Positions 1 to 6,068 of a DNA stretch of 7,525 bases are shown piece by piece (the first letter of the stretch is position 1; every line of letters begins with the position of its first letter). This stretch comes from DASPJQ01 sp035299065 (GTDB lineage Bacteria > Bacteroidota > Bacteroidia > Flavobacteriales_D > UBA2798). Under the pieces are notes generated by a model, which searched no databases, was not told where the DNA came from, and worked only from the letters and a program-made list of their open reading frames with translations. The DNA lies in NCBI GenBank assembly GCA_035299065.1, contig DATGXI010000182.1, positions 1 to 7,525 on the forward strand. The letters run 5' to 3'. A program made the position numbers and the translations under genes.

Positions 1-1356
1 TTGTCCCACGCCAATTGATTTGGCATCAATTTTTACCAGTTCAGCCAGGGGATCCATTAACCTGCGCCCAATGGAAACACTGCCGCGCACGGTTACATCG
101 TAATCGGGAAACTCTTCACGTGCAACACTGCTTGCTGAATAAATACTTGCACCGGCTTCGTTCACCACAAACACTTTTACATCGTGGCTGAATTTCATGC
201 GCGAAATAAATTGTTCGGTTTCGCGGCCTGCAGTTCCGTTACCAATCGCAATGGCATCAATGTCGTATGATTCTACCAGGTTCATGATTTTTTTCATGGC
301 CATGGCCTGTTCGTTTTGCGGTGGGTGCGGGTATATGGTATCGTTGTGCACTAAATTTCCCTGTGCATCCAAACAAACCACTTTACAGCCTGTTCTGAAT
401 CCCGGGTCAATGGCCAGTATTTTTTTCTGTCCAAGCGGTGCTCCCAATAACAACTGCCTTAAGTTTTCGGCAAACACGCGTATGGCTTCTATATCGGCTT
501 TTTCTTTGGCCGCTGTACGAAACTCATTTTCCATGCTTGGTTGGATTAACCGCTTGTAACTTTCTTCAATGGCTTGCTCCATTTGGCGGCTGCACGCATT
601 GTTGCTTTTTACCATAACGCCCGAAATGGCATCGTGTGCTTTTTCAGGATCAATTTCAATGTACACGCGTAAAAATCCTTCATCCTCGCCACGCAGCAAT
701 GCCAACACACGGTGTGAAGGGGCGCGCTGCAAGGGTTCCTGCCATTCGTAATAGTCTTTGTACTTGATGCCTTCTTCTTCTTTTGAACGCACCACAGCAC
801 TGCGTACTACGGCTTCACGCGAAAATATATTACGGATACGTGTACGCACTTGTTCATTTTCGTTTATCCATTCAGCAATAATATCGCGTGCGCCTTTTAA
901 GGCTTCTTCGTTGTCTTTTACTTTTTCATTCACAAATTCGGCAGCGCGGTCGTCAAGATTACGTTCCTGTTGCAATAAAATAATTTTTGCCAATGGCTCC
1001 AGTCCTTTTTCTTTTGCATCAGTAGCACGTGTTTTTCGTTTGGGTTTATAGGGCAAATAAATATCGTCAAGGGCCACCAGGTCAAAGGTGGACTCAATTT
1101 TTTGTTTTAATTCGGGTGTAAGCAGGCCTTGCTCTTCAATGGTTTTGAGCATGGTTTCTTTCCTGCGTGTAATCATGTCGTGTTTGGTTTTGGTCATTTG
1201 CACCTGGGCAATCTGTACCTCGTCCATTTCACCGGTCATTTCTTTACGATACCGTGCAATAAATGGAATGGTTGCTCCTTCTTCCAGTAAGGTGATTACG
1301 TTGTTTACGTATTTGGGGTTTAGCCCGGTTTCTTTCGCAATTAATTCAAGCATCAT
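1..1356 (-). CDS. tex: Tex family RNA-binding transcriptional accessory protein, C-terminal part cut off by the window
   Basis: Tex is a cytoplasmic nucleic-acid-binding protein linked to transcription, related to eukaryotic Spt6. The frame is open for 452 codons from ATG at 1356 to the window edge. Family signatures: TIPFIARYRKEMTGEMD near residues 29-45; LDDIYLPYKPKRKTR at 96-110; the start of the YqgF/RNase H-like domain, IDPGFRTGCKVVCLD, with Asp at residue 317; then AIGNGTAGRETE, NEAGASIYSAS and DPLAELVKIDAKSIGVGQ at the edge. The family is usually about 700-780 residues, so the helix-hairpin-helix and S1 RNA-binding domains lie outside the window. Two ATG codons are adjacent (1356 and 1353); I chose the first. 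No clear Shine-Dalgarno sequence precedes it, as is common in Bacteroidota. The gene begins 10 bases after the stop of the 252-residue gene, so the two are probably co-transcribed. Identification is very secure. Confidence 0.97.
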   Translation of the reverse strand, partial: MMLELIAKETGLNPKYVNNVITLLEEGATIPFIARYRKEMTGEMDEVQIAQVQMTKTKHDMITRRKETMLKTIEEQGLLTPELKQKIESTFDLVALDDIYLPYKPKRKTRATDAKEKGLEPLAKIILLQQERNLDDRAAEFVNEKVKDNEEALKGARDIIAEWINENEQVRTRIRNIFSREAVVRSAVVRSKEEEGIKYKDYYEWQEPLQRAPSHRVLALLRGEDEGFLRVYIEIDPEKAHDAISGVMVKSNNACSRQMEQAIEESYKRLIQPSMENEFRTAAKEKADIEAIRVFAENLRQLLLGAPLGQKKILAIDPGFRTGCKVVCLDAQGNLVHNDTIYPHPPQNEQAMAMKKIMNLVESYDIDAIAIGNGTAGRETEQFISRMKFSHDVKVFVVNEAGASIYSASSVAREEFPDYDVTVRGSVSIGRRLMDPLAELVKIDAKSIGVGQ

Positions 1357-1366
1357 TAATAATATT

Positions 1367-2125
1367 TTAAGTGAGAGATAATTCGCGTTTCAGGAATTCA
1401 TCCAGTTTTGTTATTTTTTCTTCAATGGCATGCTCATTTGCAAGGTGTTTTTTCATGATTTTATCATAGTTGGGGTCATTCACCAGTTTGGCAGTTATTA
1501 ACCCGGCCTCAGCAGCATATGCGTAAAACTGTTCCCTTGAAAAATAAGAAAAATGGTTCGATTCGTCCTTTTCAGGATAATTCAATGCGTCATTTAGCTT
1601 TTCCATTGAATCGAGAAGTGGAAAATAGGGAAGGATTTCATTATTTAGAAAAACCAACAGAGAAATAGTTTCTTCAGCCAATTTATTAAAAGAAATCGCT
1701 TCTATTTTGTCCTTAATGTTGCCATAACACACCCAGGTGGTTTCCTGTTTTTTATAATCGCTTTGCGAATTAAATTGATTTTCGAAATTATATTTTGTCA
1801 GGTGTTTTTGTACAGCATCAATTCTCTTGTAAAAATGGAAATCAAAATGATAGTGGGTGTAATCATAACTTACAATCCTTATTAAATCAATGCCTGAAGA
1901 TGAATTCCTTTTAAAGGCACTTTGTGATTTCAGGTATTTGAATCCGTGTTCAGTCAACAATTCATTGAGGCAAGCTGCAACTGGATCCTTCACTTCATCT
2001 ACTGATATGTACCGGCCTCCCTCAGTTACTGATCCAACGGAAACAAAACTTCGTTTCGTGGCAAAAAGTTTTTCATTTCCTTTTGGAAAATGACGTTTTA
2101 CTATTTCAATGGCTTTTTCACGCAT
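1367..2125 (-). CDS. Uncharacterised 252-residue cytoplasmic protein, possibly DUF4304-like
   Basis: I do not recognise this protein with confidence. It has no signal peptide or membrane segment, so it should be cytoplasmic. The N-terminal half contains a GFKYLKSQSAFKR stretch (residues 61-73) followed by alternating strand-like segments rich in aromatic residues and His (YDYTHYHFDFHFYKR, 87-101). This resembles the start of DUF4304-type domains ('GF.k.g..F.R' then beta strands), a weak inference. The C-terminal half (about 145-250) is mainly helical and ends in a charged helix. An in-frame TGA lies 15 bases upstream of the ATG at 2125, so this is the earliest possible ATG; a weak AGG lies 7 bases before it. 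The coding sequence is visibly more AT-rich than the neighbouring tex gene. Its 10-base spacing to tex suggests a shared transcript, but not a known shared job. Confidence 0.82.
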   Translation of the reverse strand: MREKAIEIVKRHFPKGNEKLFATKRSFVSVGSVTEGGRYISVDEVKDPVAACLNELLTEHGFKYLKSQSAFKRNSSSGIDLIRIVSYDYTHYHFDFHFYKRIDAVQKHLTKYNFENQFNSQSDYKKQETTWVCYGNIKDKIEAISFNKLAEETISLLVFLNNEILPYFPLLDSMEKLNDALNYPEKDESNHFSYFSREQFYAYAAEAGLITAKLVNDPNYDKIMKKHLANEHAIEEKITKLDEFLKRELSLT

Positions 2126-2303
2126 ACTGTTGCCTGTTCAAGTTGACTGCGGGGTTATTCAATAATGTTGGTTAGTCGTTCCACATGCCGCTGTCTACCG
2201 CTGCTGCTTGCTTTTTTGCTAATTTCTCATCAAACTGACATTATACGTGTTCATAAATTGCAGATTTTTTCACCCCTTGAAAACCTTTTTAGTGCTTTAA
2301 AAT

Positions 2304-2324
2304 CAATTAATTGCAATTAAATTG
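2304..2324. promoter_or_regulatory. Two adjacent AT-rich palindromes upstream of the sigma factor gene
   Basis: CAATTAATTG (2304-2313) is a perfect 10-bp palindrome, followed directly by CAATTAAATTG (2314-2324), two CAATT/AATTG arms around a single A. The sites lie 73-93 bases before the sigma factor ATG, in the divergent region shared with the minus-strand operon. They could be an operator for a dimeric regulator or an AT-rich promoter element. The sequence is simple enough that chance is a real alternative. Confidence 0.3.
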
Positions 2325-2346
2325 TGCCGGTAACTGTTAAAAAGAA

Positions 2347-2394
2347 GGTTGAACCTTTGTAACCTTTTGGCTGTAATCGGTTATAAGTTCAACC
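2347..2394 (+). promoter_or_regulatory. Nested inverted repeat next to the sigma factor start codon; leader hairpin or operator
   Basis: GGTTGAAC (2347-2354) is exactly complementary to GTTCAACC (2387-2394). Inside it TAACC (2360-2364) is complementary to GGTTA (2379-2383). Folded as RNA this gives an 8-bp stem, an internal loop (5 and 3 bases), a 5-bp stem and a 14-base loop. The structure ends two bases before the ATG at 2397, so it would cover the ribosome landing region if transcription starts upstream of 2347. As DNA it could instead be an operator. The same stretch contains the imperfect tandem GAACCTTTG / TAACCTTTTG (2351-2369), part of which could be a promoter element: TAACCTTTTG approaches the Bacteroidota -7 motif, and TGTAAC resembles ECF -35 sites, though spacing to the next CGG is short at 14 bases. 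Pairing is seen directly; function is inferred. Confidence 0.4.
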
Positions 2395-2396
2395 AA

Positions 2397-2975
2397 ATGC
2401 AGCATGCAACCGCTAACATAAACAATGTACAGGCAAATTTAAATGAACACCAGCTGGTGGAGAGGGCAAAAGAAAACCCTGCAGCGTTCAGTCCCCTGTA
2501 CGAAAAGTATTATGAGCCAATTCTCAGATTTGTGTACCAACGGTGCTCAGACAAAGAAACAGCTTATGATATAACAGCGCATGTGTTTTTGAAAGCCATG
2601 CAGAGTTTGAAAAACTACACCTTTAAAGGGTTGCCGTTTTCAAGCTGGTTATACCGCATAGCGCGTAACGAGGTAATAGATTTTCACAGGCAAAAACCGC
2701 ATGAGCGAGCTGTGAGTATTGATAAAACGGGTCTTGGAAACATTTTACAGGACACGGATGATAGTTTGAAAGAAGAACACATACAATTAATATTAAAAGA
2801 ACTCAAAACATTAAGTGAAGAAGAGATGCAGATAATTGAGATGAAATATTTTGAGAAACGCCAGTTCAAGGAAATCGCGGAAATTCTTGACATCACGGAA
2901 ACCAATGCAAAGGTCAGGGCGCACCGCATAATTGAGAAACTAAGAAAATCCCTGATGGAAAAAATTCTACGATAA
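2397..2975 (+). CDS. ECF-type RNA polymerase sigma factor (sigma-70 family)
   Basis: This 192-residue protein is a group IV sigma factor that would direct core RNA polymerase to a limited set of promoters. Sigma region 2 spans about residues 31-99 (FSPLYEKYYEPILRFVYQRC, then FSSWLYRIARNEVIDFHR in the 2.3/2.4 area that contacts the -10 element). Region 4 spans about 135-186, with a helix-turn-helix at QFKEIAEILDITETNAKVRAHR for -35 recognition. No C-terminal extension is present; length is normal for ECF factors. The frame stays open upstream to a TTG at 2349, but I prefer the ATG at 2397: the extra 16 residues have no sigma character and would overlap the inverted repeat at 2347-2394. The stop is separated by one base from the ATG of the membrane protein gene, typical of a sigma factor and its regulator. 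Its target promoters cannot be told from this window. Confidence 0.93.
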   Translation: MQHATANINNVQANLNEHQLVERAKENPAAFSPLYEKYYEPILRFVYQRCSDKETAYDITAHVFLKAMQSLKNYTFKGLPFSSWLYRIARNEVIDFHRQKPHERAVSIDKTGLGNILQDTDDSLKEEHIQLILKELKTLSEEEMQIIEMKYFEKRQFKEIAEILDITETNAKVRAHRIIEKLRKSLMEKILR

Positions 2976-2976
2976 A

Positions 2977-4671
2977 ATGGAAAATTTTAAATTCTTTACC
3001 GACCGCACACCCCTTACCCCTGGAGAAATTCAAGCCCATAAAAATTTTAGCAAAGTTCTTGAACAATACAAGAATATACCGGTCAAGTTTTACAAAACCG
3101 GTTGGTTCAAAGCCGGTCTGGCAACAGTAACCGTGGCGGCAACCGGAACTATCCTGTTTTTTGCTACTGGTCCTAACAAAAACAATGTTGATGCCCCTAT
3201 TGCTAAAACGGTTACAGCCCCGGCCCCTTATGCCGATGAATCACCTTGCGTGAAAAGTCCGGCCCCAACCCTTGATGTGCCCACGGTCAATTTTACGGTA
3301 AACGCAGGTCGCGATACTGTATTAACATACGAAACCGGATCGGTTATCGTATACAAGGCAAACTCCCTGAAAAATGAAGATGGAAGCAACGTAAGTGGCC
3401 CGGTAGTTATACATTACCGCGAGTTTCACAACCCGGTTGAAGTGTTTGCAAGCGGTATACCCATGCGTTATGACTCGGCCGGTGTTGATTGGCACTTAAA
3501 GTCGGCCGGTATGATTGACATTACCGCTGAACAAAACGGTAAACCGGTTTTCATCAAACCTGAAAAACCAATTGACATACAAATGAAAAGCGGTGTAACG
3601 GACGGTGCATACAATGTGTATTTCCTGGATACCAATAAACGCAACTGGGATTTTAGGGGCGTTGATAAAATGACTGCCGATGTAAAACCAGTGAAAAATG
3701 AAAAAGTAGTTGATCCTGGAAAGCCACCGTATACCAAAGAAGAACTGGCAAAAATGAAGGTGGATACCATGAAGATAAAAAAGGAACTTGTTTCCCTCTT
3801 ACCGGCTAAGCCTGTTGCAGCAAATCCAAAATCATTTACGTTCACATTGGATATATTGGAAGGTGAATTCCCTGAATTAAAAACCTATGGGAATACCCGT
3901 TTTGAAGTAGTTGATAAGAAAAATACCTTTAATGCACAAATGTTCAATACCGAATGGGAAGACATTGGTTTGAAAGAAATAGTTGCCGGTTCAAAATATG
4001 AAGTAAGTTTAAAACGCGGTAACGTACTAAAAGTGTTTGAAGTGATGCCTGTGCTGGAAGGAAAAGACCTGAAAATTGCACAAGAGCAATACAATAAAAA
4101 ATTCAAAGAATACCAGGACAAGTACAAGGCCCGTGTAAAAGAGGAAAAGGATAAGATTGCTGTTGAAAAAGCAAAACAGGCAAAATGGGAAAAGCTGGCT
4201 GCCGAGAATCACCGCGTATACAATGAAAACCTGGTGGCCATGGCAACCAATACCGAGTCAACCGACAGGTTTGTGAACTCAACCCACCAAATAGTGACAC
4301 GTGCATTTAAAGTGAGTAAGTTTGGTTACTGGAATTGCGACAATGCCAAAGCTGAACCAAAAGGCCAGGAAGTTATGGCTAAGTTTACCGATGAAGCCGG
4401 TAAAGAACTTAAACTCTCAATTGCATTCCTGTGCGATAAAAAGGACAACATGGTGTATACCTATGTGCCTGCCGATTTTAAAAACTTTAAATTTGACCAC
4501 AAGAAGAAAAATATTGTTTGGGGCATGACCCGCGAAGGAAAACTGGCATACGGTTTGGAAGATACCTTTGAAAAAGAAAATATTTCAGGCGGAAATTTAA
4601 ATGCCAAACTGACCGTGGTTGATGAGGCCATGACCAATGTGGACGATGTGAGGAAGTTGCTGGGTATATAA
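2977..4671 (+). CDS. Single-pass membrane protein with large extracytoplasmic region; putative sigma-factor partner
   Basis: The 564-residue protein has a short cytoplasmic N-terminus (1-42), one membrane segment (about 43-64, GWFKAGLATVTVAATGTILFF), a Pro/Ala-rich linker (70-102) and a long extracytoplasmic part. Residues 103-225 form a beta-rich domain with GRDTVLTYETGSVIVYKANS and YREFHNPVEVFASGIPMRYDSAG-like features. I recall this arrangement in uncharacterised Bacteroidota proteins; it resembles ZU5-like beta sandwiches ('G..i.i...s'). A second globular stretch spans about 285-360, a Lys/Glu-rich probable coiled coil 365-412, and a C-terminal domain 430-564 containing FGYWNCD (449-455). 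The start lies one base after the sigma factor stop, so the genes are one transcriptional unit and probably translationally coupled. By analogy, the N-terminal tail could bind the sigma factor while the outer part senses a signal. However, I see no zinc-binding anti-sigma motif and no FecR domain, so an anti-sigma role is only inferred. Confidence 0.88.
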   Translation: MENFKFFTDRTPLTPGEIQAHKNFSKVLEQYKNIPVKFYKTGWFKAGLATVTVAATGTILFFATGPNKNNVDAPIAKTVTAPAPYADESPCVKSPAPTLDVPTVNFTVNAGRDTVLTYETGSVIVYKANSLKNEDGSNVSGPVVIHYREFHNPVEVFASGIPMRYDSAGVDWHLKSAGMIDITAEQNGKPVFIKPEKPIDIQMKSGVTDGAYNVYFLDTNKRNWDFRGVDKMTADVKPVKNEKVVDPGKPPYTKEELAKMKVDTMKIKKELVSLLPAKPVAANPKSFTFTLDILEGEFPELKTYGNTRFEVVDKKNTFNAQMFNTEWEDIGLKEIVAGSKYEVSLKRGNVLKVFEVMPVLEGKDLKIAQEQYNKKFKEYQDKYKARVKEEKDKIAVEKAKQAKWEKLAAENHRVYNENLVAMATNTESTDRFVNSTHQIVTRAFKVSKFGYWNCDNAKAEPKGQEVMAKFTDEAGKELKLSIAFLCDKKDNMVYTYVPADFKNFKFDHKKKNIVWGMTREGKLAYGLEDTFEKENISGGNLNAKLTVVDEAMTNVDDVRKLLGI

Positions 4672-4732
4672 CATGGAAAATACAGCCACAAACGCTGTGC
4701 GTTCCGGGCGACAATAAAAAATAAAAGCAACC

Positions 4733-4889
4733 GCCACGAATTACACAAATAACACGAATTTTTCTGCAATAAGTTATTCGTACGGATTTGTAACAGAAAC
4801 ACCGGGGGAATCAAAAAAGGCTGAAAAATGACTGGTGTCATTCGGGAATAAAAAGTGAAAAATCTGTGCGCATCAGTGTTATCTGTGGC
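4733..4889. repeat. Intergenic repeat element with terminal inverted repeats made of 9-bp CAC units
   Basis: The left end (4733-4764) is GC, three 9-bp units CACGAATTA, CACAAATAA, CACGAATTT, then TTC. Read on the minus strand, the right end (4857-4889) is GC, CACAGATAA, CACTGATGCG, CACAGATTT, then TTC. The two ends are therefore imperfect inverted repeats of 32-33 bp bounded by GCCAC and GTGGC. A secondary partner of the left arm lies at 4776-4793 (ATTCGTACGGATTTGTAA), and a small hairpin AATGAC-TGGT-GTCATT sits at 4827-4842. No protein is encoded. From memory, similar phased 'CACGAATTACACGAAT' and 'ATCTGTG' intergenic repeats are scattered in Bacteroidota and other genomes; I know no settled family name. 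It ends 19 bases before the next ATG, so any dedicated promoter for that gene lies inside the element or upstream of it. Confidence 0.6.
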
Positions 4890-4908
4890 ACAAAAGAATA
4901 ATTATTAA

Positions 4909-5355
4909 ATGAAATTAAGGACCACCATTTTATTCTTACTTTTTGCAAACATTGTATTTGCCCAGGGAAATTCGGGTGTAATTAAAGTGCGTAAAAAATC
5001 ATCGAACTTACTTTGTTTGAATGGCTATACCGATGGTCCCATTCCCCCGTTTTCATTGTGTGGAGGTAAGGGGCTGTATGTTGAAGGAAATGACAGGTAC
5101 AAAGTAACCAGTTTTGTGGTATTGGTGGCCACTTCAAAAGAGGTAGAAGAGCAAATTAACGGGAGTGTTGTTGCAGGTGAAATATGTGATGTAATTGCGT
5201 CAACCCAAACAGGTGACGCTGTTTATATCAGTAAAGTGGTTGCTACCGATAATGCTACAGGTAAGTTGGTAAACCTTCCCGGCCTGCGTTTTCAAATAAG
5301 GTCATCGCTTAACGATGACAAAAAGAAACGATACGATCAACAGAATAACCACTGA
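4909..5355 (+). CDS. Small secreted protein with a GldM C-terminal-like domain
   Basis: The 148-residue product has a signal peptide (1-18, MKLRTTILFLLFANIVFA) with likely cleavage before Gln19, so it is exported. The mature protein starts QGNSGVIKVRKK. The pattern RYKVTSFVV (63-71), then NGSVVAG and a strand VYISKVVATD (105-114), then LVNLPGLRFQIR (120-131), matches the layout I remember for the C-terminal domain of GldM, the periplasmic protein of the gliding/type IX secretion motor ('V.SF.V ... G..V.I..I.A..PDG..R.LP.I.F.V'). Here it stands alone, without the GldM membrane helix and coiled coil, so it is not GldM. Cys36, Cys51 and Cys93 are present. The tail is charged (DDKKKRYDQQNNH). Its TGA overlaps the next ATG by one base, implying coupled translation. 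The gene call is firm; the family link is moderate. Confidence 0.85.
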   Translation: MKLRTTILFLLFANIVFAQGNSGVIKVRKKSSNLLCLNGYTDGPIPPFSLCGGKGLYVEGNDRYKVTSFVVLVATSKEVEEQINGSVVAGEICDVIASTQTGDAVYISKVVATDNATGKLVNLPGLRFQIRSSLNDDKKKRYDQQNNH

Positions 5356-5771
5356 TGCGCTTTGCATTTTTCATTTTTGTCACACTGTTTTCATTGCAGG
5401 CAGTGAGTGCCCAGCCAAACAAGGGTATCATAAAAGTGCGTAAAGCAAAAAATGTACAGGGCCTTTTTGTATTGGAAGAGGGGGCTTATTACAAAGAGAA
5501 ATTGTATGTGCGGTTTTTTGAAAACAACGAGGCCATATTTTTACGTGCAGCAGTAGATGCTGAAAAAGCAAAAGATTCATGCGCACGTTTGTTGTATACA
5601 TATCGTAAGTCGGCCTGTTCCTATAAAATTGTGAATGATTCAGTCATTGTAAGCGGGGCTGAAGGAAAAATCCCATTCACGTATCGTGGAGTATTCAAAA
5701 ATGGCGTGATCAATGCGCGCAAAGTCACCCAGGACAAAGTGACGCGGGTTTCGTTTAAGAAATTACTGTAG
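5355..5771 (+). CDS. Small secreted beta-rich protein sharing its mature N-terminus with the upstream protein
   Basis: The 138-residue product has a signal peptide (1-19, MRFAFFIFVTLFSLQAVSA) with cleavage likely before Gln20. The mature start QPNKGIIKVRKA closely matches that of the preceding protein (QGNSGVIKVRKK), while the remainder differs. Residues 48-138 alternate short strands and turns: EKLYVRFFENNEAIFLRAAV, then SYKIVNDSVIVSG, PFTYRGVFKNGVINARKV and TRVSFKKLL. This is like small lipocalin-type domains of the 'yyrFy.dG.v....' kind, a structural guess only. Cys76 and Cys88 could form a disulfide. The ATG overlaps the upstream TGA (TGATG), so translation is probably coupled and the two proteins may act together outside the inner membrane. 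Function unknown. Confidence 0.84.
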   Translation: MRFAFFIFVTLFSLQAVSAQPNKGIIKVRKAKNVQGLFVLEEGAYYKEKLYVRFFENNEAIFLRAAVDAEKAKDSCARLLYTYRKSACSYKIVNDSVIVSGAEGKIPFTYRGVFKNGVINARKVTQDKVTRVSFKKLL

Positions 5772-5780
5772 TCTTTTATG

Positions 5781-5872
5781 GAACGCTGATGGCCGCTTAT
5801 GGTGGTTAAAAGTCGCACGCAGATATACGCGGATTTTCTTTGTATAGTTTAGTGTCTTATTGCCTTCGTGGC
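5781..5872. repeat. Second intergenic repeat remnant with phased 9-10 bp units
   Basis: Repeated units are visible: CGCTGATGG / CCGCTTATGG (5784-5802), then ACGCAGATAT / ACGCGGATTT (5817-5836), then AGTGTCTTATTGCC and TTCGTGGC at the right end (5850-5872). It shares the closing GTGGC with the element at 4733-4889 but has different internal units and no intact matching left end, so it looks like a mosaic or decayed copy. It begins 9 bases after the stop of the second secreted gene. Phrases such as 'CTTCGTGGC' and 'ACGCAGAT' recur, as far as I recall, in dispersed intergenic repeats of many bacteria. No coding frame is apparent. Confidence 0.45.
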
Positions 5873-5929
5873 AAAGTACGCAGCAATGTTCGGGCAACGG
5901 CAATTGGACCATATTTTTCGCGTAAATCA

Positions 5930-5951
5930 TGTTAAAGCCCTGTTAAATCCG
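5930..5951. promoter_or_regulatory. 11-bp tandem direct repeat, TGTTAA-N5-TGTTAA
   Basis: TGTTAAAGCCC (5930-5940) is followed in perfect phase by TGTTAAATCCG (5941-5951). On the minus strand this reads TTAACA-N5-TTAACA, the geometry bound by OmpR/PhoB-class response regulators such as Bacillus PhoP. It lies about 130-150 bases upstream of the MORN-repeat gene, a suitable but slightly distant place for an activator. No regulator gene in this window supports the idea. Confidence 0.3.
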
Positions 5952-5955
5952 TTAT

Positions 5956-5975
5956 TTACCGGTAACCCTCGGTAA
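5956..5975. promoter_or_regulatory. Palindrome TTACCGGTAA with overlapping hairpin
   Basis: TTACCGGTAA (5956-5965) is a perfect 10-bp palindrome. Its first half TTACCG also pairs with CGGTAA at 5970-5975 to give a 6-bp stem with an 8-base loop. There is no T-run after it, so it is not a typical terminator. It may be an operator for the downstream gene, or chance. Confidence 0.25.
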
Positions 5976-6068
5976 GGCAATGCGTTAAAAGGTGTAAAGC
6001 AAAGGTAATTAACGGGTTTTGACTAATAAGTGCATGTAAAAGGCCTGCTTTTTGTAAAGGTTTAATCT

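Noticed and set aside
197..1381. Plus-strand open frames opposite tex (197-559, 569-751, 758-1051, 1088-1381)
   Set aside because: They are antisense shadows of the clearly conserved tex frame and show no family features; their products are low-complexity Ser/Phe/Cys-rich.
2188..2204. CCGCTG direct repeat with 11-bp spacing in the divergent region
   Set aside because: Only 6 bp per copy and part of a low-complexity CTG-rich stretch; not distinguishable from chance.
2349..2396. TTG start giving a 208-residue sigma factor
   Set aside because: The added residues show no sigma character and overlap the inverted repeat next to the ATG; ATG 2397 gives a normal ECF length.
4682..4698. ACAGC-loop-GCTGT hairpin after the sigma operon as a terminator
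   Set aside because: Only 5 bp of stem, a 7-base loop and no T-run behind it.
3468..4841. Minus-strand and alternative-frame ORFs inside or past the 564-residue gene (3468-3845, 3885-4127, 4027-4212, 4103-4306, 4322-4528, 4461-4841, 4487-4714)
   Set aside because: They are shadows of a long continuous coding frame, without recognisable domains or start signals.
4733..4889. CRISPR array from the phased short repeats
   Set aside because: Units are 9-10 bp, contiguous, without spacers, and arranged in inverted orientation at the two ends.
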